From contig NZ_LT629775.1 in the NCBI RefSeq assembly GCF_900105395.1, positions 6,971,501 through 7,035,500 on the forward strand: a stretch of 64,000 bases of DNA, in the 5' to 3' direction. Source of the DNA: Streptomyces sp. TLI_053. GTDB lineage: Bacteria; Actinomycetota; Actinomycetes; Streptomycetales; Streptomycetaceae. Within the stretch, counting starts at the first letter, position 1, and each line of letters opens with the position of its first letter. Below the pieces are notes generated by a model that did no database searches, had not been told where the DNA came from, and saw only the letters and a list, made by a program, of their open reading frames with translations. Below are positions 62,858 to 64,000 of the stretch, one piece after another. A program made the position numbers and the translations under genes.

Positions 62858-63547
62858 TCAGGGCCGTCCCGCTGCCCCGTCCGCCGCCGTCCGGGCGGCC
62901 CGCTCGACCCGGGCCCGGTGGGCGGCCCACCAGCCCTCGTCGCCCGGGGCCGTGTTCTCGCCGTCCCGGCGCTGCCCGGTCGCGCCGTCGACGAGCTCCC
63001 GCACGATGTCGGCGTGGCCGGCGTGCCGCTGGGTCTCGGCGGTCATGTGGACGAGGCCGTGGTGCAGCGTCACCGCGTTGCGGTCGCCCCACGGCACCCG
63101 GCCGACGGCGTCGAGCGGCAGCGAGGCGATGGTCGCGTCCGCGTGCGCGCAGGCCGCGCGGTACCGGTCGACGATCAGCTCCCGGCTCTCCTCGGGGGTC
63201 GCCCAGAGGTCGGCGTTCGGTTCGGCGTCCCCGGTGATCCACGGCCGGGGCGCCTCGAAGGGCCGCCCGAAGGTCTCCCCGAAGTAGAGGGCCTCCGCCG
63301 CCGTCGCGTGCTTGACCAGTCCCAGCAGATTGGTCCCGGTCGGTGTCAGCGGTCGGCGGACGTCGTACTCGGACAGCCCTTCGAGCTTCCACAGCAGGGC
63401 GTCCCTGGCGTCCTGGAGGTAGGTCCGCAGGTCCTGCTTGAACGCCTCCGGTCCGGAGCCGGTCCCGGGACGGCCGGTGCCGGTCCTGGTGTCGGTCTCG
63501 GTCCTGCTGTCGGTGTCGGTCTCGATCTCGGCGTCGCTCTCGGTCAT
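62858..63547 (-). CDS. DinB-family protein
   Basis: 229 aa from ATG at 63547. An Asp/Thr/Glu-rich repetitive N-terminus (about 30 residues, TETDT type) precedes a four-helix DinB bundle: TYLQDARDALLWKLEGLSEYDVRRPLTPTGTNLLGLVKHATAAE, then HHGLVHMTAETQRHAGHADIVRELVDG. His residues in LVKHATA and LVHMTAETQRHAGHA are the metal ligands. DinB-fold enzymes include thiol transferases; substrate here unknown. Convergent with the YCII gene. Confidence 0.88.
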   Translation of the reverse strand: MTESDAEIETDTDSRTETDTRTGTGRPGTGSGPEAFKQDLRTYLQDARDALLWKLEGLSEYDVRRPLTPTGTNLLGLVKHATAAEALYFGETFGRPFEAPRPWITGDAEPNADLWATPEESRELIVDRYRAACAHADATIASLPLDAVGRVPWGDRNAVTLHHGLVHMTAETQRHAGHADIVRELVDGATGQRRDGENTAPGDEGWWAAHRARVERAARTAADGAAGRP

Positions 63548-63614
63548 GGCGGCCAGTCTTCCGCCGCCGCCCGGACCGGTCACCGGATTTTCCGGCGGCG
63601 GGCCCTGGCCGCCC

Positions 63615-64000
63615 TCACTGCGCTCCGACGGGCAGCAGGCCGCGCTCGCCGAAGACCTTCTTGGCGACGAACGTGGCGTTCAGCGCCTTCGGGAAGCCGC
63701 AGTAGGCGGCGGAGTGCAGCAGGACCTCGGTGATCTCGGCGGCCGTGAGGCCGACGTTGAGGGCGGCGTTGAGGTGGACCTCCAGCTGCGGTTCGCAGCC
63801 GCCCAGCGCGGTGAGCATGCCCAGGGTCACCAACTGCCGGTCCCGGGGCTGCAGCCCGGGGCGGCTGTAGATCTCGCCGAAGCCCCAGGCGACGATCTGG
63901 TGGGCGAGTTCGGGGTGCACGTCGGCGAGCGAGTCGACCACCCGCTGCCCGGCCTCGCCGTCGACGGCGGTGAGAACGGCGAGTCCCCGGTCGAACCGCT
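63615..64000 (-). CDS. Carboxymuconolactone decarboxylase-family protein (5' part cut off)
   Basis: The reading frame is open to the right edge of the window, so the start is outside. The visible 128 codons read RFDRGLAVLTAVDGEAG, then VDSLADVHPELAHQIVAWGFGEIYSRPGLQPRDRQLVTLGMLTALGGCEPQLEVHLNAALNVGLTAAEITEVL and AAYCGFPKALNA. The GLxxRDRxLVTLGxLxALGGxEPQLxxHxxxAL pattern is the gamma-CMD type (HNAALNVG, YCGFP with one Cys). Family enzymes act in aromatic breakdown or as peroxidases; here only one Cys is seen, so a decarboxylase-like role is more likely. Confidence 0.85.
   Translation of the reverse strand, partial: RFDRGLAVLTAVDGEAGQRVVDSLADVHPELAHQIVAWGFGEIYSRPGLQPRDRQLVTLGMLTALGGCEPQLEVHLNAALNVGLTAAEITEVLLHSAAYCGFPKALNATFVAKKVFGERGLLPVGAQ

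Overview
The window is very GC-rich (roughly three quarters G+C, almost every third codon position G or C), with frequent GTG starts, strong GGAGG ribosome sites, and a family content typical of Streptomycetaceae: HxlR, DUF2079, pentapeptide-repeat, RppA, Tex, DUF6191, DUF6247 and a DasR-type site before a chitinase. It is most likely chromosomal DNA of a Streptomyces or Kitasatospora species, probably outside the most conserved core. About 60 protein genes are visible. No rRNA, tRNA, CRISPR array, transposase, integrase or phage gene was seen.

Layout. 1-8.6 kb: the start of an AlaA-like aminotransferase divergent from an HxlR regulator, a GDSL hydrolase, a DUF2079 membrane protein, a pentapeptide-repeat protein, and a leftward ABC exporter cassette with a small secreted protein upstream. 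8.9-16.5 kb: a tyrosine phosphatase and an ArsR regulator divergent from a quinone-oxidoreductase-like gene, an FHA protein with a nuclease-like N-terminus, an APH-type kinase and the Tex factor. 16.5-21.1 kb: a PLDc_N/SHOCT protein, then a leftward P450, type III polyketide synthase (RppA) and NUDIX operon for tetrahydroxynaphthalene pigment, and a TetR regulator divergent from an SDR. 22.2-25 kb: a DUF6247 protein, an Eis-like acetyltransferase, CutA and a DUF385 protein.

25.2-29.5 kb looks like a conflict or stress island. It holds an Mrr-like nuclease fused to a TerD domain behind a perfect hairpin, a DUF6191 membrane protein, two tandem Imm63-like genes and an atypical zinc-ribbon SDR. 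29.6-34.7 kb: a secreted GH18 chitinase with a dre-like site, a second GDSL hydrolase, an aldo/keto reductase behind a MerR-type promoter, a GNAT and a nitroreductase. 34.7-41.7 kb: two ABC-F proteins, a secreted trypsin-like protease and an S41 peptidase. The second ABC-F gene has a long leader with a possible 15-codon upstream ORF and repeated self-complementary Shine-Dalgarno palindromes, the best candidate here for an undescribed regulatory device.

41.9-47 kb: an antitoxin/Fic-like pair lacking the Fic histidine, a Pr6Pr membrane protein, and a coupled membrane protein, histidine kinase and response regulator. 47-53.9 kb: a beta-oxidation operon (CoA transferase, acyl-CoA dehydrogenase, thiolase, FadB-like) convergent with a MerR regulator. 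54-60.3 kb: a 2OG-Fe(II) oxygenase behind a short leader peptide, a SnoaL-like protein with a probable leaderless MerR-type promoter, then an amide module (acetamidase/formamidase, permease, signal-less AmiC-like sensor, divergent MarR). 60.4-64 kb: a lipoprotein, an MpaB-type oxygenase, a YCII protein, a DinB protein and a truncated carboxymuconolactone decarboxylase.
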